Assembly (NCBI GenBank): GCA_040429635.1
Contig: CP158972.1
Coordinates: 529,918 to 593,917 of the forward strand
Length of the DNA stretch: 64,000 nucleotides
Direction of reading: 5' to 3'
Source of the DNA: Tamlana crocina
Lineage (GTDB): Bacteria > Bacteroidota > Bacteroidia > Flavobacteriales > Flavobacteriaceae
A model generated the notes under the pieces. That model saw only the letters and a program-made list of their open reading frames with translations, was not told the DNA's origin and did not search any database. Of the stretch, positions 1 through 8,908 are shown piece after piece. Every line of letters begins with the position of its first letter. Position 1 is the first letter of the stretch. The translations under genes and the position numbers were made by a program.

Positions 1-351
1 GTTTTGGTAAGAACACAGTTGCTTGATGAAAACGGACACAAAACAGTTTTGTCAAGAGAAGAGTCTTTAAAGCAGATCAAAGAAAACGGAAAGTTGGTTG
101 TTGAAGGCGCTAACCTTCATGTGAATGAATACGGTTCGCCATTGTTTGCCGATTTCTTTTTCTTCATTACAGGATTTCACGGGTTCCACGTATTTTCGGG
201 AGTGGTTCTTAATATCATTATTTTCTTCAATGTGGTATTGGGTACTTACGAAAGACGCAAGAGTTACGAAATGGTAGAAAAAGTTGGTTTATACTGGCAC
301 TTTGTAGATTTAGTTTGGGTATTTGTATTTACCTTCTTCTACCTTGTATAA
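1..351 (+). CDS. Cytochrome c oxidase subunit III, C-terminal part (cut by window edge)
   Basis: This is the end of haem-copper oxidase subunit III, an inner-membrane subunit of the terminal respiratory oxidase. The frame is open from base 1 to the TAA at 349-351, so the start lies outside the window; an apparent GTG/TTG start near base 4 is not real. The visible 116 residues contain the typical subunit III segment TGFHGFHVFSG and the final helix YWHFVDLVWVFVF, which ends most family members. Subunit IV follows after 18 bases, so the two are co-transcribed. Identification as the small-oxidase subunit III rests on these two segments and on the downstream neighbours. Confidence 0.93.
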   Translation, partial: VLVRTQLLDENGHKTVLSREESLKQIKENGKLVVEGANLHVNEYGSPLFADFFFFITGFHGFHVFSGVVLNIIIFFNVVLGTYERRKSYEMVEKVGLYWHFVDLVWVFVFTFFYLV

Positions 352-369
352 TAAAGAAAAACTTAAAAA

Positions 370-750
370 ATGGCACACGAACATAAACTAGAAATATTTA
401 GAGGTTTACTAAAGTTTAAATCCAATACCCAGAAAATTTGGGGTGTACTTATATTTTTATCCATTGTTACGGCGATAGAGGTTGTATTGGGTATTTACAA
501 ACCAAAATGGTCTATGGCCCAAGTTTTGGGAATGAAATTACTGAACTGGATTTTCATTATTTTAACCATAGTTAAGGCGTACTACATTACTTGGGATTTC
601 ATGCACATGCGCGATGAAACCAAAGGATTGAGACGCGCGGTAGTTTGGACTACCATTTTCTTGATACTTTACTTAATATTCATCTTGTTGCAAGAAGGTG
701 GTTATGTATTTAAAGTATATGACGAAGGCTTTATAAAAAGAGATTTTTAA
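370..750 (+). CDS. Cytochrome c oxidase subunit IV (prokaryotic type)
   Basis: A 126-residue inner-membrane protein with three hydrophobic helices (about residues 22-43, 56-78 and 88-110), the usual build of bacterial oxidase subunit IV. It belongs to the cytochrome oxidase complex encoded just upstream; the family is thought to support assembly or stability rather than catalysis. The ATG at 370 sits 18 bases after the subunit III stop, in an A-rich leader as is usual in Bacteroidota. A hairpin with a T-run lies about 55 bases downstream and probably ends this transcription unit. Function is inferred from topology, size and position; the sequence itself is weakly conserved in this family. Confidence 0.85.
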   Translation: MAHEHKLEIFRGLLKFKSNTQKIWGVLIFLSIVTAIEVVLGIYKPKWSMAQVLGMKLLNWIFIILTIVKAYYITWDFMHMRDETKGLRRAVVWTTIFLILYLIFILLQEGGYVFKVYDEGFIKRDF

Positions 751-801
751 ACAGTTTTCTGTTTAATAGTCTACTGGAATTTAAGTGTTAAATAAAGTAA
801 T

Positions 802-828
802 AAAGGCGGTTTTTCAACCGCCTTTTTC
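802..828 (+). terminator. Rho-independent terminator after the oxidase subunits
   Basis: GGCGGTT pairs with AACCGCC around a 4-base loop, followed by TTTTT. It lies between subunit IV and the next gene on the same strand. Confidence 0.75.
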
Positions 829-872
829 TATTTTTGCAGCGCATTTTTTAGCTGCGAAAACCTCAGTGTTTT

Positions 873-1595
873 ATGGATTACAAAAAAGTGAGTCGGTACG
901 TTGTATTAGGGATTTTGTTTTTTCTTCCCGTAACGTTTTTATTGATGCTTTATCCGGCAACACATAATTATACGCCCCTCGATATTGTTAATGATTCTGT
1001 AGCCGATTTAGAAGGGTTTACTTCAACTTCCGAAGAAGACATTGTTTTAAAAGACCATATTACCGTTTTAGGGTTTGTCGGTACAAACCCAATGGAAAAC
1101 GCTACCAGTGCATCCAACCTAAAGGAATTGGTGTACGATAAGTTTAAAGGCTTTAAACGTTTCCAAATGGTGCTTGTGGCGCCCGTTGGGACGGAAGAAG
1201 CCGTAAGTCAGTTAAAAACGGAAATAAGCTCTTACGAAGATTTAAGGTTTTGGCATTTTGTGTTCGGCGAACCTTCCGAAATTGAACAACTATTCGCCAG
1301 TTTAAAAAGTGAAGAACCGCTTAGAGAAGATTTTTCCACCAACCATGTGTTCATCATTGATAAAGATTTGAACCAACGCGGCAGAATAGACGATCGTACC
1401 GATAACGAATTGAAAAAGGACAAACCCGTTTACGGACTAAACAGTTACGATTGTATTGAAGTGGCCGAAATAAAGAACAAAATGAGCGAAGACATGCGCA
1501 TTTTGTTTACCGAGTATCGGCAAAAACGAAAAGGAGAGTTCAACTCAGATACGCGCCGCGCTAACGATTTAAACAGCAACGATGAAAAAGAATAA
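873..1595 (+). CDS. Membrane-anchored thioredoxin-fold-like protein of the oxidase assembly locus
   Basis: A 240-residue protein with one N-terminal membrane anchor (residues 9-27) and a long extracytoplasmic part. I do not recognise a named family. The order of predicted strands and the segment HVFIIDKDLNQRGRIDD resemble the SCO/thioredoxin fold, but there is no CxxxC pair, so it cannot bind copper like SCO. It overlaps the true SCO gene by 14 bases and lies beside the oxidase genes, so a role in oxidase assembly is likely but inferred. It could be a degenerate SCO paralogue. The ATG at 873 is preferred because the anchor follows at once. Confidence 0.75.
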   Translation: MDYKKVSRYVVLGILFFLPVTFLLMLYPATHNYTPLDIVNDSVADLEGFTSTSEEDIVLKDHITVLGFVGTNPMENATSASNLKELVYDKFKGFKRFQMVLVAPVGTEEAVSQLKTEISSYEDLRFWHFVFGEPSEIEQLFASLKSEEPLREDFSTNHVFIIDKDLNQRGRIDDRTDNELKKDKPVYGLNSYDCIEVAEIKNKMSEDMRILFTEYRQKRKGEFNSDTRRANDLNSNDEKE

Positions 1596-2325
1596 TTATT
1601 CATACATAGGCATCGCTTTTATTATTTTGGTTTTTGGGATTATTTTTATTCCGAAAATTGTTGATAGAATTTCAGAAGGCGATATAAACCGAAAGGAAAG
1701 TCGCAGTGATTATGCCGATGAAAATAAATCGATTGATTCTGGTTTGGCGTTTATCGAAATTAACGGTGAACCCAAAAAAGTACCACCGTTTTCGTTTACC
1801 GATCAAAACGGAAAGACCGTCACGAATAAAGATTATGAAGGCAAAGTATATGTGATAGAATTTTTCTTTACTACATGCCCGACCATTTGCCCCAGAATGA
1901 ATCGTAACTTGGTTCAAATTCAAAATGCATTCAATGGATTTGAAAATTTTGGAGTGGCTTCGTTTACCATTAATCCCGAATTCGACACCCCCGAAGTTTT
2001 AAAAAATTACGCCGAACAATACGGTATTACCAACCCCAATTGGCATTTAATGACGGGCAATCAAGATGCGATTTATAAATTGGCTAACGAAGGCTTTAAT
2101 CTTTATACAGCCGAAGAAGAAAGTGCAGCAGGCGGATTTGAGCATTCGGGTAATTTTGCCTTGATTGATAAAAACGGTTTTATCCGTTCAAGAAAAGATG
2201 ATTTTGGAAACCCCATTATCTATTACAGAGGGATTGTTTCCGAAGATGAAAAAGTAGATGATGATGGAGCGCCCGAAGAAATCAGCGCGCTAAAAGAAGA
2301 TATAAAAAAGTTGCTTAATGAATAA
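1582..2325 (+). CDS. SCO family copper chaperone for cytochrome oxidase
   Basis: SCO1/SenC proteins deliver copper to the CuA centre of cytochrome oxidase, or act as thiol oxidoreductases in that process. The 247-residue protein has an N-terminal membrane anchor (about residues 8-24), a thioredoxin-like domain, the copper-binding CPTIC motif (Cys99 and Cys103) and the conserved distal histidine in FEHSGNFALID (His188). All three metal ligands are therefore present. It overlaps both neighbours (14 bases upstream, 8 downstream), so the three genes are translationally coupled. The location beside oxidase subunits fits the family role. Confidence 0.93.
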   Translation: MKKNNYSYIGIAFIILVFGIIFIPKIVDRISEGDINRKESRSDYADENKSIDSGLAFIEINGEPKKVPPFSFTDQNGKTVTNKDYEGKVYVIEFFFTTCPTICPRMNRNLVQIQNAFNGFENFGVASFTINPEFDTPEVLKNYAEQYGITNPNWHLMTGNQDAIYKLANEGFNLYTAEEESAAGGFEHSGNFALIDKNGFIRSRKDDFGNPIIYYRGIVSEDEKVDDDGAPEEISALKEDIKKLLNE

Positions 2326-2851
2326 TTCACAAGAAATTTTAGACGAAAAAAAATACAACAAGTTAATTGTTGTACTTTCTATTTTAATTCCCGTTGCGGT
2401 AGCGGTATTGTTTGGTATTAAAATCCCTAACGTAGAGCCTTTAAGTTTTTTGCCGCCTATTTATGCCACCATTAATGGTTTTACCGCCGTTTTGTTGGTT
2501 ATTGCTTTTGTGGCAATTAAAAACAAAAAAGTAAAATTGCACGAAAATGTAATGAAAACGGCCATTGGCTGTTCGGTAGCGTTTTTAGTGATGTACGTAG
2601 CCTATCACATGACCAGCGATTCCACCAAGTTTGGAGGCGAAGGTGCCATAAAATACATTTATTATTTCGTGTTGATTACGCATATTTTGTTGTCGATCAT
2701 CATTATCCCGTTCGTGTTGATTACTTACGTTCGTGCCATAACCAATAATATTGAAAAGCATAAAAAAATAGCCAAGATTACGTTTCCGTTGTGGTTGTAT
2801 GTGGCTGTTTCGGGGGTAATTGTTTATATTATGATTTCACCTTACTATTAA
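2318..2851 (+). CDS. DUF420 membrane protein (CtaM-like oxidase assembly factor)
   Basis: A 177-residue polytopic membrane protein with about five helices and conserved histidines in YHMTSD and TH. It matches the DUF420 family. In Bacillus a DUF420 protein, CtaM, is needed to make active aa3-type cytochrome oxidase. Overlap of 8 bases with the SCO gene and the upstream oxidase subunits support the same role here. The exact biochemical activity of the family is not settled. The start ATG at 2318 overlaps the SCO stop, which is normal for coupled genes. Confidence 0.85.
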   Translation: MNNSQEILDEKKYNKLIVVLSILIPVAVAVLFGIKIPNVEPLSFLPPIYATINGFTAVLLVIAFVAIKNKKVKLHENVMKTAIGCSVAFLVMYVAYHMTSDSTKFGGEGAIKYIYYFVLITHILLSIIIIPFVLITYVRAITNNIEKHKKIAKITFPLWLYVAVSGVIVYIMISPYY

Positions 2852-2907
2852 TGAAACTCTAATTTGTGAAGTTTGCAAAACGAGAACAAATTAGTAAGTT
2901 GAATTAA

Positions 2908-2925
2908 CCCCGATGAATATCGGGG
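2908..2925. repeat. Short palindrome CCCCGAT-GAAT-ATCGGGG
   Basis: A perfect 7-base inverted repeat around a 4-base loop followed by TCTCATAA. It resembles the dispersed palindromes at 48144, 50225 and elsewhere in this window. It has no T-run, so it is more likely a REP-like repeat than a terminator. Confidence 0.6.
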
Positions 2926-2941
2926 TCTCATAAGATTTAAA

Positions 2942-3160
2942 ATGAAAAACAAACTCGTCTTTTTTCTCTTTTCTGTTCTCTTTTTTCTAGAGACAAACGC
3001 TCAGTGCGCCATGTGCCGTGCCGTATTGGAGAGCGAAGAAAGCCAAACTGCAGCCGAGGGCATTAACGATGGCATCGTGTACCTTATGGCCATTCCATAC
3101 ATTTTGGTGGCTGGTATAGCTTATGCTATTTATCGTAAATTCAATACGTTAAAAAAGTAA
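2942..3160 (+). CDS. Small exported CxxC membrane protein
   Basis: A 72-residue protein with a cleavable-looking signal peptide (residues 1-20, ending TNAQ), then CAMC directly at the mature N-terminus, and one C-terminal helix (about 45-65). The protein would sit in the inner membrane with a two-cysteine motif outside, as expected for a small thiol or metal carrier. I do not know a characterised homologue. It lies 90 bases after the DUF420 gene and before an ABC exporter. A role in oxidase metallation is a guess from position. Confidence 0.75.
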   Translation: MKNKLVFFLFSVLFFLETNAQCAMCRAVLESEESQTAAEGINDGIVYLMAIPYILVAGIAYAIYRKFNTLKK

Positions 3161-3250
3161 TAAAAAGTTTTATTTACTTAATTTGTAACATTTCTTTGTG
3201 AGGGTAGTCTAACTTTTTAGGCTATAAGAATCCTAAAATCCATCAAAGTT

Positions 3251-3952
3251 ATGTTGAAAATTCACGAGCTTCACAAGTCCTATCCCATTGGCGATTCCAG
3301 TTTACATGTTTTAAAAGGAATAGACCTCAATATTGAAGAGGGCGAAATGGTAGCCATTATGGGCTCATCAGGTTCAGGAAAATCTACGTTGCTGAATATT
3401 ATTGGGATGTTGGATGAAGCCGATACGGGTGAATATATTTTAGATGGACTCCCCATTAAAGACCTAACAGAAAAAAAAGCGGCCGTTTACCGAAATAAAT
3501 TTTTAGGGTTCATTTTTCAGTCTTTCAATTTGATAAATTATAAAAACGCCTTGGAAAATGTGGCATTGCCACTGTACTACCAAGGTATGAATAGAAAGGA
3601 ACGCCAAGAAAAGGCATTGTTCCATTTAGAAAAAGTAGGATTGGCCAACTGGGCCGAACATCTGCCAAAGGAACTTTCTGGAGGGCAAAAACAACGTGTG
3701 GCCATTGCCCGTGCTTTGGCGGCCAACCCCAAATTATTGCTAGCCGATGAGCCAACCGGAGCACTCGATACCAAAACCTCGCACGAAATTATGGAGTTTA
3801 TACAGCAATTGAATGACGAAGGAAAAACCATTTTAATGGTTACCCACGAAGAAGATATTGCCAATATGTGCAAACGCATTGTAAGGCTTCGCGACGGGGT
3901 AATTATGGAAGACAAAAAAATAAATCAGGTAAGAGCCGGTCAATATGTTTGA
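3251..3952 (+). CDS. ABC transporter ATP-binding protein, MacB/LolD type
   Basis: The 233-residue ATPase of a MacB-like exporter. It carries Walker A GSSGSGKS (38-45), the Q-loop Gln90, the signature LSGGQ (142-146), Walker B LLLADEP (from 162) and the switch His199. It powers the two FtsX-type permeases encoded next; its 3' end overlaps the first permease by 8 bases. In E. coli MacB the ATPase and permease are fused, whereas here they are separate, as is common in Bacteroidota. Substrates of this family include lipoproteins, peptides and macrolides and cannot be read from sequence. Confidence 0.93.
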   Translation: MLKIHELHKSYPIGDSSLHVLKGIDLNIEEGEMVAIMGSSGSGKSTLLNIIGMLDEADTGEYILDGLPIKDLTEKKAAVYRNKFLGFIFQSFNLINYKNALENVALPLYYQGMNRKERQEKALFHLEKVGLANWAEHLPKELSGGQKQRVAIARALAANPKLLLADEPTGALDTKTSHEIMEFIQQLNDEGKTILMVTHEEDIANMCKRIVRLRDGVIMEDKKINQVRAGQYV

Positions 3953-5174
3953 TTTAGACCTTTGGAGGGAAATATTTCAAAGTATCAATAAAAACCGGAC
4001 TCGAAGTTTGCTTTCGGGGTTTACGGTGGCCTTCGCCATTTTGCTTTTCGCCATTCTTTTTGGTATTGCCAACGGTTTACAAAACACTTTTGCTGAAGCC
4101 TTTGGTACCGATGCCAATAATTCCATTGTTATTTTTCCGGGACGAACTACCAAAGCGCACGATGGCCTTCAGGCGGGACGGCAAATCCAATTTAAAAACG
4201 AAGACCACGATTTTGTATTGGATGAGTTTGGTGAAAAAGTACAGTACATAACCAGTAAAGTCAACAGAAACGTAACTGCCACTTTTAAAGGCGAGAAAAA
4301 CACCTACCAAATGCGGGCCGTGCATCCCGAATACATGTTTATTGAAAACAATGTTGTGAGCGAAGGCCGCTACCTCAATCAAAACGATTTAAACAATAAA
4401 ACCAAAGTGGCCGTAATCGGCAATGTGGTTAACGACGAACTGTTTTTAAAGGAAACCGCCATTGGAAAGTACATCAGCTTAAACGGCATTTCTTTTAAAG
4501 TAGTGGGCGTTTTTACTGATGATGAAGGCGACAACGAAGAGCGGGTTATTTATGTGCCCCTGACTACCGCCCAGTTTTTGTACGGCAATAACGATTTTAT
4601 CGATTTTATGCACTTAACGTACAATCCAAAAATGAACAGCGATCAAGCGTTGGCTTTTGGAAACGATATCACCAAAAAATTAAAAGAACGTTTTTCGGTG
4701 GCGAGAAGCGACCAACGGGCCATTAGGGTGCACAATATGGCACAGGGCACCAAGCAAGTAGATATGATGACCTTTGGGCTCACAGTTATCATTTTGGTTA
4801 TTGGCTTCGGTACTTTAATCGCTGGGGTGGTGGGCATCAGTAATATTATGATTTTTATTGTAAAAGAGCGCACCAAAGAAATCGGTATTCGTAAAGCTTT
4901 GGGGGCTTCGCCGCGTTCCATTGTATCCATTATTTTGTTGGAATCTATCATTATTACAGCAATTGCAGGCTACGTCGGTTTGCTAATAGGCGTTGGCGTT
5001 TTGGAGTGGGTAGCACCGTATTTGGAACAATATTTTATAAAAGACCCCAGTGTGAGCAATAGGCTGGTGGTGGGAGCAACCATTGTACTTATTCTAGCCG
5101 GAGCCATTGCGGGTTACATACCAGCTAAACATGCTTCAAAAATTAAACCCATTGTAGCCTTAAGAAACGATTAG
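3945..5174 (+). CDS. ABC transporter permease, MacB/FtsX type (first copy)
   Basis: A 409-residue permease with one N-terminal helix (about 18-43), a large periplasmic MacB-type domain (about 45-270) and three C-terminal helices that form the FtsX domain; the loop ERTKEIGIRKALGASP is the family hallmark. It is followed two bases later by a second, related permease, so the exporter is probably a heterodimer of the two. It overlaps the ATPase gene by 8 bases. The periplasmic domain should contact the adaptor encoded downstream to reach the outer-membrane channel. Confidence 0.92.
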   Translation: MFDLDLWREIFQSINKNRTRSLLSGFTVAFAILLFAILFGIANGLQNTFAEAFGTDANNSIVIFPGRTTKAHDGLQAGRQIQFKNEDHDFVLDEFGEKVQYITSKVNRNVTATFKGEKNTYQMRAVHPEYMFIENNVVSEGRYLNQNDLNNKTKVAVIGNVVNDELFLKETAIGKYISLNGISFKVVGVFTDDEGDNEERVIYVPLTTAQFLYGNNDFIDFMHLTYNPKMNSDQALAFGNDITKKLKERFSVARSDQRAIRVHNMAQGTKQVDMMTFGLTVIILVIGFGTLIAGVVGISNIMIFIVKERTKEIGIRKALGASPRSIVSIILLESIIITAIAGYVGLLIGVGVLEWVAPYLEQYFIKDPSVSNRLVVGATIVLILAGAIAGYIPAKHASKIKPIVALRND

Positions 5175-5176
5175 CG

Positions 5177-6421
5177 ATGTTTAGATTTTTATTCGATAGA
5201 GATACATGGCAAGAGGTTTTCGATAGCTTCAACAAGAACAAACTGCGGTCGGTTTTGACCATGGTAGGCGTTTGGTGGGGTATATTATTGCTCATCGGAT
5301 TATTGGGCTCGGCACGGGGCTTGGAAAACGCATTCAACCGTTTGTTTGGTGATTTTGCCACCAACAGCGTATTTGTTATGGGCAGCTCAACCGGGAGGCC
5401 ATTTAAGGGCTTTCAGGAGGGTAGAAGGGTACAATTAACCTTAACCGATATTGTAAAAGTAGAGGCCAATGTTGAAGGCATAGAATTTGTCGTGCCAAGA
5501 AATATGAACCAAGGTTTGGTGGTGCGGAATTTCCTCTCGGGAACTTTCAATGTGATGGGAGATTATCCGGTGCTCGATAAGGTTCAAAAAAAGAAATTGG
5601 TACATGGACGGTTTATCAACCAAAGTGACATCGACGACCATAAAAAAGTAGCGGTCATTTCCGAAAGTATTTACAAACAACTTTTTGAAAAAGACGAAAA
5701 CCCTATTGGGCAGTACATTCAAGTAAACAACATCAACTACATGGTGGTGGGCATGTACGATCAGGGCAATGTTAATTTTGGCCCGAGTGAAGACATCCAC
5801 ATTCCGTTTACCACTTTTCAGCAGGTATATAATCAGGGCGAAAAAATTGGTTTTTTAATGATTACGGGAAAGCCAGAGTTCGATATTCAACAAATAGAAA
5901 ACGATGCCATTTTGATGTTGAAAACCTTAAACCACGTGCATCCCGAAGATAAACGAGGCTTCAGGAGTTTTAACATGGGGAAGGAATTTGCAAAAGTAAC
6001 TGGCTTTTTAACGGGCATGCAGTTTTTAACATGGTTTGTGGGCTTGGCCACTTTAGTAGCGGGCGTTTTTGCCATCGGGAATATTTTATTGATTACGGTA
6101 AAAGAGCGCACCAAAGAAATTGGAGTACGCCGTGCATTGGGTGCCACACCCTTTGAAATAAAACGGCAAATAGTGGTCGAAGCCGTGTTTTTAACCTTGG
6201 TAGCTGGGGTTATTGGAATTATTACCGGAGGCTGGATACTCATTACATTAGACTACTTTTTTGGGCAAGGCGATGAGGCGGCCATCGTGAACGCATCGGT
6301 GTCGATTTCGGTGGTTTTTGTGGCCTTGGTCATATTAGTCATCTTAGGAACATTAATCGGACTTATCCCAGCGTTTAAGGCCACCAGTGTAAAACCTATT
6401 GAAGCATTAAGAGAAGAATAA
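5177..6421 (+). CDS. ABC transporter permease, MacB/FtsX type (second copy)
   Basis: A 414-residue paralogue of the preceding permease with the same plan: N-terminal helix (about 20-42), periplasmic domain, and three C-terminal helices with the hallmark ERTKEIGVRRALGATP. The two copies are clearly related but distinct along their length, so they are an old duplication and likely form a heterodimer. The adaptor gene starts 12 bases later. There is no separate promoter in the 2-base gap upstream. Confidence 0.92.
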   Translation: MFRFLFDRDTWQEVFDSFNKNKLRSVLTMVGVWWGILLLIGLLGSARGLENAFNRLFGDFATNSVFVMGSSTGRPFKGFQEGRRVQLTLTDIVKVEANVEGIEFVVPRNMNQGLVVRNFLSGTFNVMGDYPVLDKVQKKKLVHGRFINQSDIDDHKKVAVISESIYKQLFEKDENPIGQYIQVNNINYMVVGMYDQGNVNFGPSEDIHIPFTTFQQVYNQGEKIGFLMITGKPEFDIQQIENDAILMLKTLNHVHPEDKRGFRSFNMGKEFAKVTGFLTGMQFLTWFVGLATLVAGVFAIGNILLITVKERTKEIGVRRALGATPFEIKRQIVVEAVFLTLVAGVIGIITGGWILITLDYFFGQGDEAAIVNASVSISVVFVALVILVILGTLIGLIPAFKATSVKPIEALREE

Positions 6422-6433
6422 ACAATCAAAAAA

Positions 6434-7570
6434 ATGAATAAAACAGTAAGAATCATTTTAGTTTTAGTGGGCATTATAGCCTTGGCATTTGTGCTAAAAT
6501 ATTTTAAGGATGCCAATTCTAAAGACATTGTCGATTACAAGGTTGAAGAGCCCTTTTACACGTCGATAAACACCAAAGCTGTGGCCACGGGCAAATTAAA
6601 CCCCGAGGAAGAAGTAGAGCTAAAACCGCAAATTTCGGGTATTGTCGATAAAATCGTGGTAGAGGAAGGCGACGTGGTAAAAAAAGGCGATTTAATTGCA
6701 ACAATTAGGGTAGTGCCCAACGAGCAAAGTTTGGTGAGTGCCAAAAGCCGGATTGCATCTTCAAAATTGTCGTTCGATAATGCCAAAATTCTTTACAACC
6801 GTAATAAAGCCCTTTTTGACAAAGGCGTGATTTCTCAACAGGATTTTGAAAACAGCGAGCTGTCTTACAACCAAGCCAAGGAAACTTTGGCCCAAGCCCA
6901 GAACGATTATCAAATTATAAAACAGGGATCCATTTCGGGAGGTAGTTCGGCAAACACCAATATTGTAGCCCAAATTCAAGGCACTATTTTGGAGATTCCG
7001 GTTCGTGAGGGCGATCAAGTGATTCAAAGTAATAATTTTAATGCCGGAACCACCATTGCTGTTATTGCAGATATGAGCAAAATGATTTTTGAAGGTAAAG
7101 TAGATGAAGCCGAAGTAGGTAAATTGAAAGAAGGCAAAGAAATCAAAGTAGTTTTGGGCGCGATAAAAGATAAAGATTTTCCGGCTACGTTAACCTTCGT
7201 CGCTCCAAAAGGCATCGAAGAAAATGGTGCTGTACAGTTTACCATTAAGGCCGATGTGAAAATCGATACGGTTACCAATATCAGGGCGGGCTACAGTGCC
7301 AATGCCGAAATCGACCTTGAGGCCAAAGACAGCGTGCTGGCCATTCGCGAAGCCTTGCTGCAATACAACCGTATTACCGAAAAACCCTTTGTGGAAGTGC
7401 TCGATGGCGATAATAAATTCAAAAAAGAAGATGTGGAATTGGGTATTTCTGATGGTATTAATGTTGAGATTAAAGACGGTGTGAAAGAGGGCGAGAAAAT
7501 CAAGGTTTGGAATAAAGCATCAAACGATAATAACGACGATGAAGATAAAAAAGAGCCGAAAGATGATTAA
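6434..7570 (+). CDS. Periplasmic adaptor (membrane fusion) protein, MacA/HlyD type
   Basis: A 378-residue adaptor that should bridge the ABC permeases and the TolC-like channel. It has an N-terminal membrane anchor (about 5-23), a biotinyl-lipoyl-like half (KPQISGIVDKIVVEEGDVV), an alpha-hairpin/coiled-coil segment (about 95-165), the second lipoyl half (GTILEIPVREGDQV) and a beta-barrel domain. The C-terminus is very acidic (NDNNDDEDKKEPKDD). It follows the second permease by 12 bases and its stop overlaps the start of the channel gene, so the whole tripartite pump is one operon. Confidence 0.92.
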   Translation: MNKTVRIILVLVGIIALAFVLKYFKDANSKDIVDYKVEEPFYTSINTKAVATGKLNPEEEVELKPQISGIVDKIVVEEGDVVKKGDLIATIRVVPNEQSLVSAKSRIASSKLSFDNAKILYNRNKALFDKGVISQQDFENSELSYNQAKETLAQAQNDYQIIKQGSISGGSSANTNIVAQIQGTILEIPVREGDQVIQSNNFNAGTTIAVIADMSKMIFEGKVDEAEVGKLKEGKEIKVVLGAIKDKDFPATLTFVAPKGIEENGAVQFTIKADVKIDTVTNIRAGYSANAEIDLEAKDSVLAIREALLQYNRITEKPFVEVLDGDNKFKKEDVELGISDGINVEIKDGVKEGEKIKVWNKASNDNNDDEDKKEPKDD

Positions 7571-8906
7571 AAGTGAATACCAAAAATCAGGTTTGTGTTT
7601 GGCGCTACTTTTTGTATCGTTATTTTCATTTTCGCAGCAAAAAAAGTGGACGCTTCAGGAGTGTGTTAACCATGCCTTGGAGCATAACATCACTATTCAA
7701 CAAAGTGAAAATACATTGTTGAGCAACGACCAGGATATTCTGGCGGCGAGAGGTCAGTTTTTGCCATCGGTGAGTGGTAGCATGGGCCAACGGATGAGTA
7801 TTGGTTCGGGTTTCGATCCCGTTTCCAACCAGCGTATCAACAACCAAACCACGCATTCATTCAATTACAATTTAAGCGTTAGCCAGAATGTGTTCAATGG
7901 CTTCCGTACGCTGAACCAATACAAACAGTCGCAGCTCACCAAAGAAACCAATGCTTTGGAGTTAAGCAGAATAAAGGACGATGTATCCCTTAATGTGGTA
8001 AATGCCTATTTGAATGTAGCGTTCAACAAGGAAAATTTGCAGACCGCCAAAGCACAGTATGAATTCAGTAGCAAACAATTGAAACAGGTAAAAGATTTGG
8101 TGGATGCCGGAGTACAGCCTAAAGCCAATATTTACGATGCCGAAGCCACTCTAAGCCGCGATGCCCAACAGGTTACTCTGGCCGAAAACAGTTATACTTT
8201 GGCGTTGTTAACGCTATCGCAATTATTGCAAGTGCCGTTTGAAGGGTTTGATGTTGAAATTATTACCGTTGATAGCCCTTCGGAAAATTTATTATATAAA
8301 GAAGTTACCCCTGTTTTAAACCATGCTTTAGAAAACCGCAGTGAAATTAAAGTAGCTGAAAAAGGTGTTGAAAGTGCCGAATTGAGCACCGAAATTTCAA
8401 AATCGGGGTATTATCCGTCTGTGAGTTTTGGTTATGGCTTTGGTTCGGTTTGGAGTGAATCTAAAAACGATTTGGTAAAACAAGCTTTTTTCAGGGAGCT
8501 CGATTTGTTCAAAGGGCACAATTTCAATTTGAATGTAAACATTCCCATTTTTTCGAGGTATCAAAATAAAACGGCAGTGGCCAAATCAAAAATTCAGGAA
8601 GAAAACAGTAAGCTCAATTTACAGCGTGCCAAATTGGATTTGGAAGCCAATATCCAGCAAGCCTTTACCGATGCCCAAGCTGCTTTTAAGGCTTTCGATG
8701 CTGCTAAAAAATCACTTGAATCGCAAAAACTGGCATTCAATAATTCCAAAGAACGCTACGATATTGGGGTAATGACGACCTACGAATTGGAACAGGCCCG
8801 GGTTCAGTTAATAAATGCCGAGTCGTCTTTAATAAATGCCAAGTACGATTTTGTTTTTAAGACAAAAGTTTTAGACTTTTACGCCGGTAAATCTTTATTC
8901 GATTAA
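7563..8906 (+). CDS. TolC family outer-membrane channel protein
   Basis: The outer-membrane exit duct of the MacAB-like pump. From the ATG at 7563 it has 447 residues: a signal peptide (about 1-25, ending FSFSQQ), then two repeated TolC-type helical halves (ALEHNITIQQSEN near the start; QARVQLINAESSLINAK near the end). The upstream in-frame ATG at 7539 would add eight basic residues and overlap the adaptor by 32 bases; the ATG at 7563 overlaps the adaptor stop and leaves a normal signal peptide, so it is preferred. The next gene begins 3 bases after its stop. Confidence 0.9.
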   Translation: MIKSEYQKSGLCLALLFVSLFSFSQQKKWTLQECVNHALEHNITIQQSENTLLSNDQDILAARGQFLPSVSGSMGQRMSIGSGFDPVSNQRINNQTTHSFNYNLSVSQNVFNGFRTLNQYKQSQLTKETNALELSRIKDDVSLNVVNAYLNVAFNKENLQTAKAQYEFSSKQLKQVKDLVDAGVQPKANIYDAEATLSRDAQQVTLAENSYTLALLTLSQLLQVPFEGFDVEIITVDSPSENLLYKEVTPVLNHALENRSEIKVAEKGVESAELSTEISKSGYYPSVSFGYGFGSVWSESKNDLVKQAFFRELDLFKGHNFNLNVNIPIFSRYQNKTAVAKSKIQEENSKLNLQRAKLDLEANIQQAFTDAQAAFKAFDAAKKSLESQKLAFNNSKERYDIGVMTTYELEQARVQLINAESSLINAKYDFVFKTKVLDFYAGKSLFD

Positions 8907-8908
8907 TA

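Noticed and set aside
785-967. 60-residue frame after the oxidase subunit IV gene
   Set aside because: It runs through the terminator hairpin at 802-828 and overlaps the start of the next gene in another frame.
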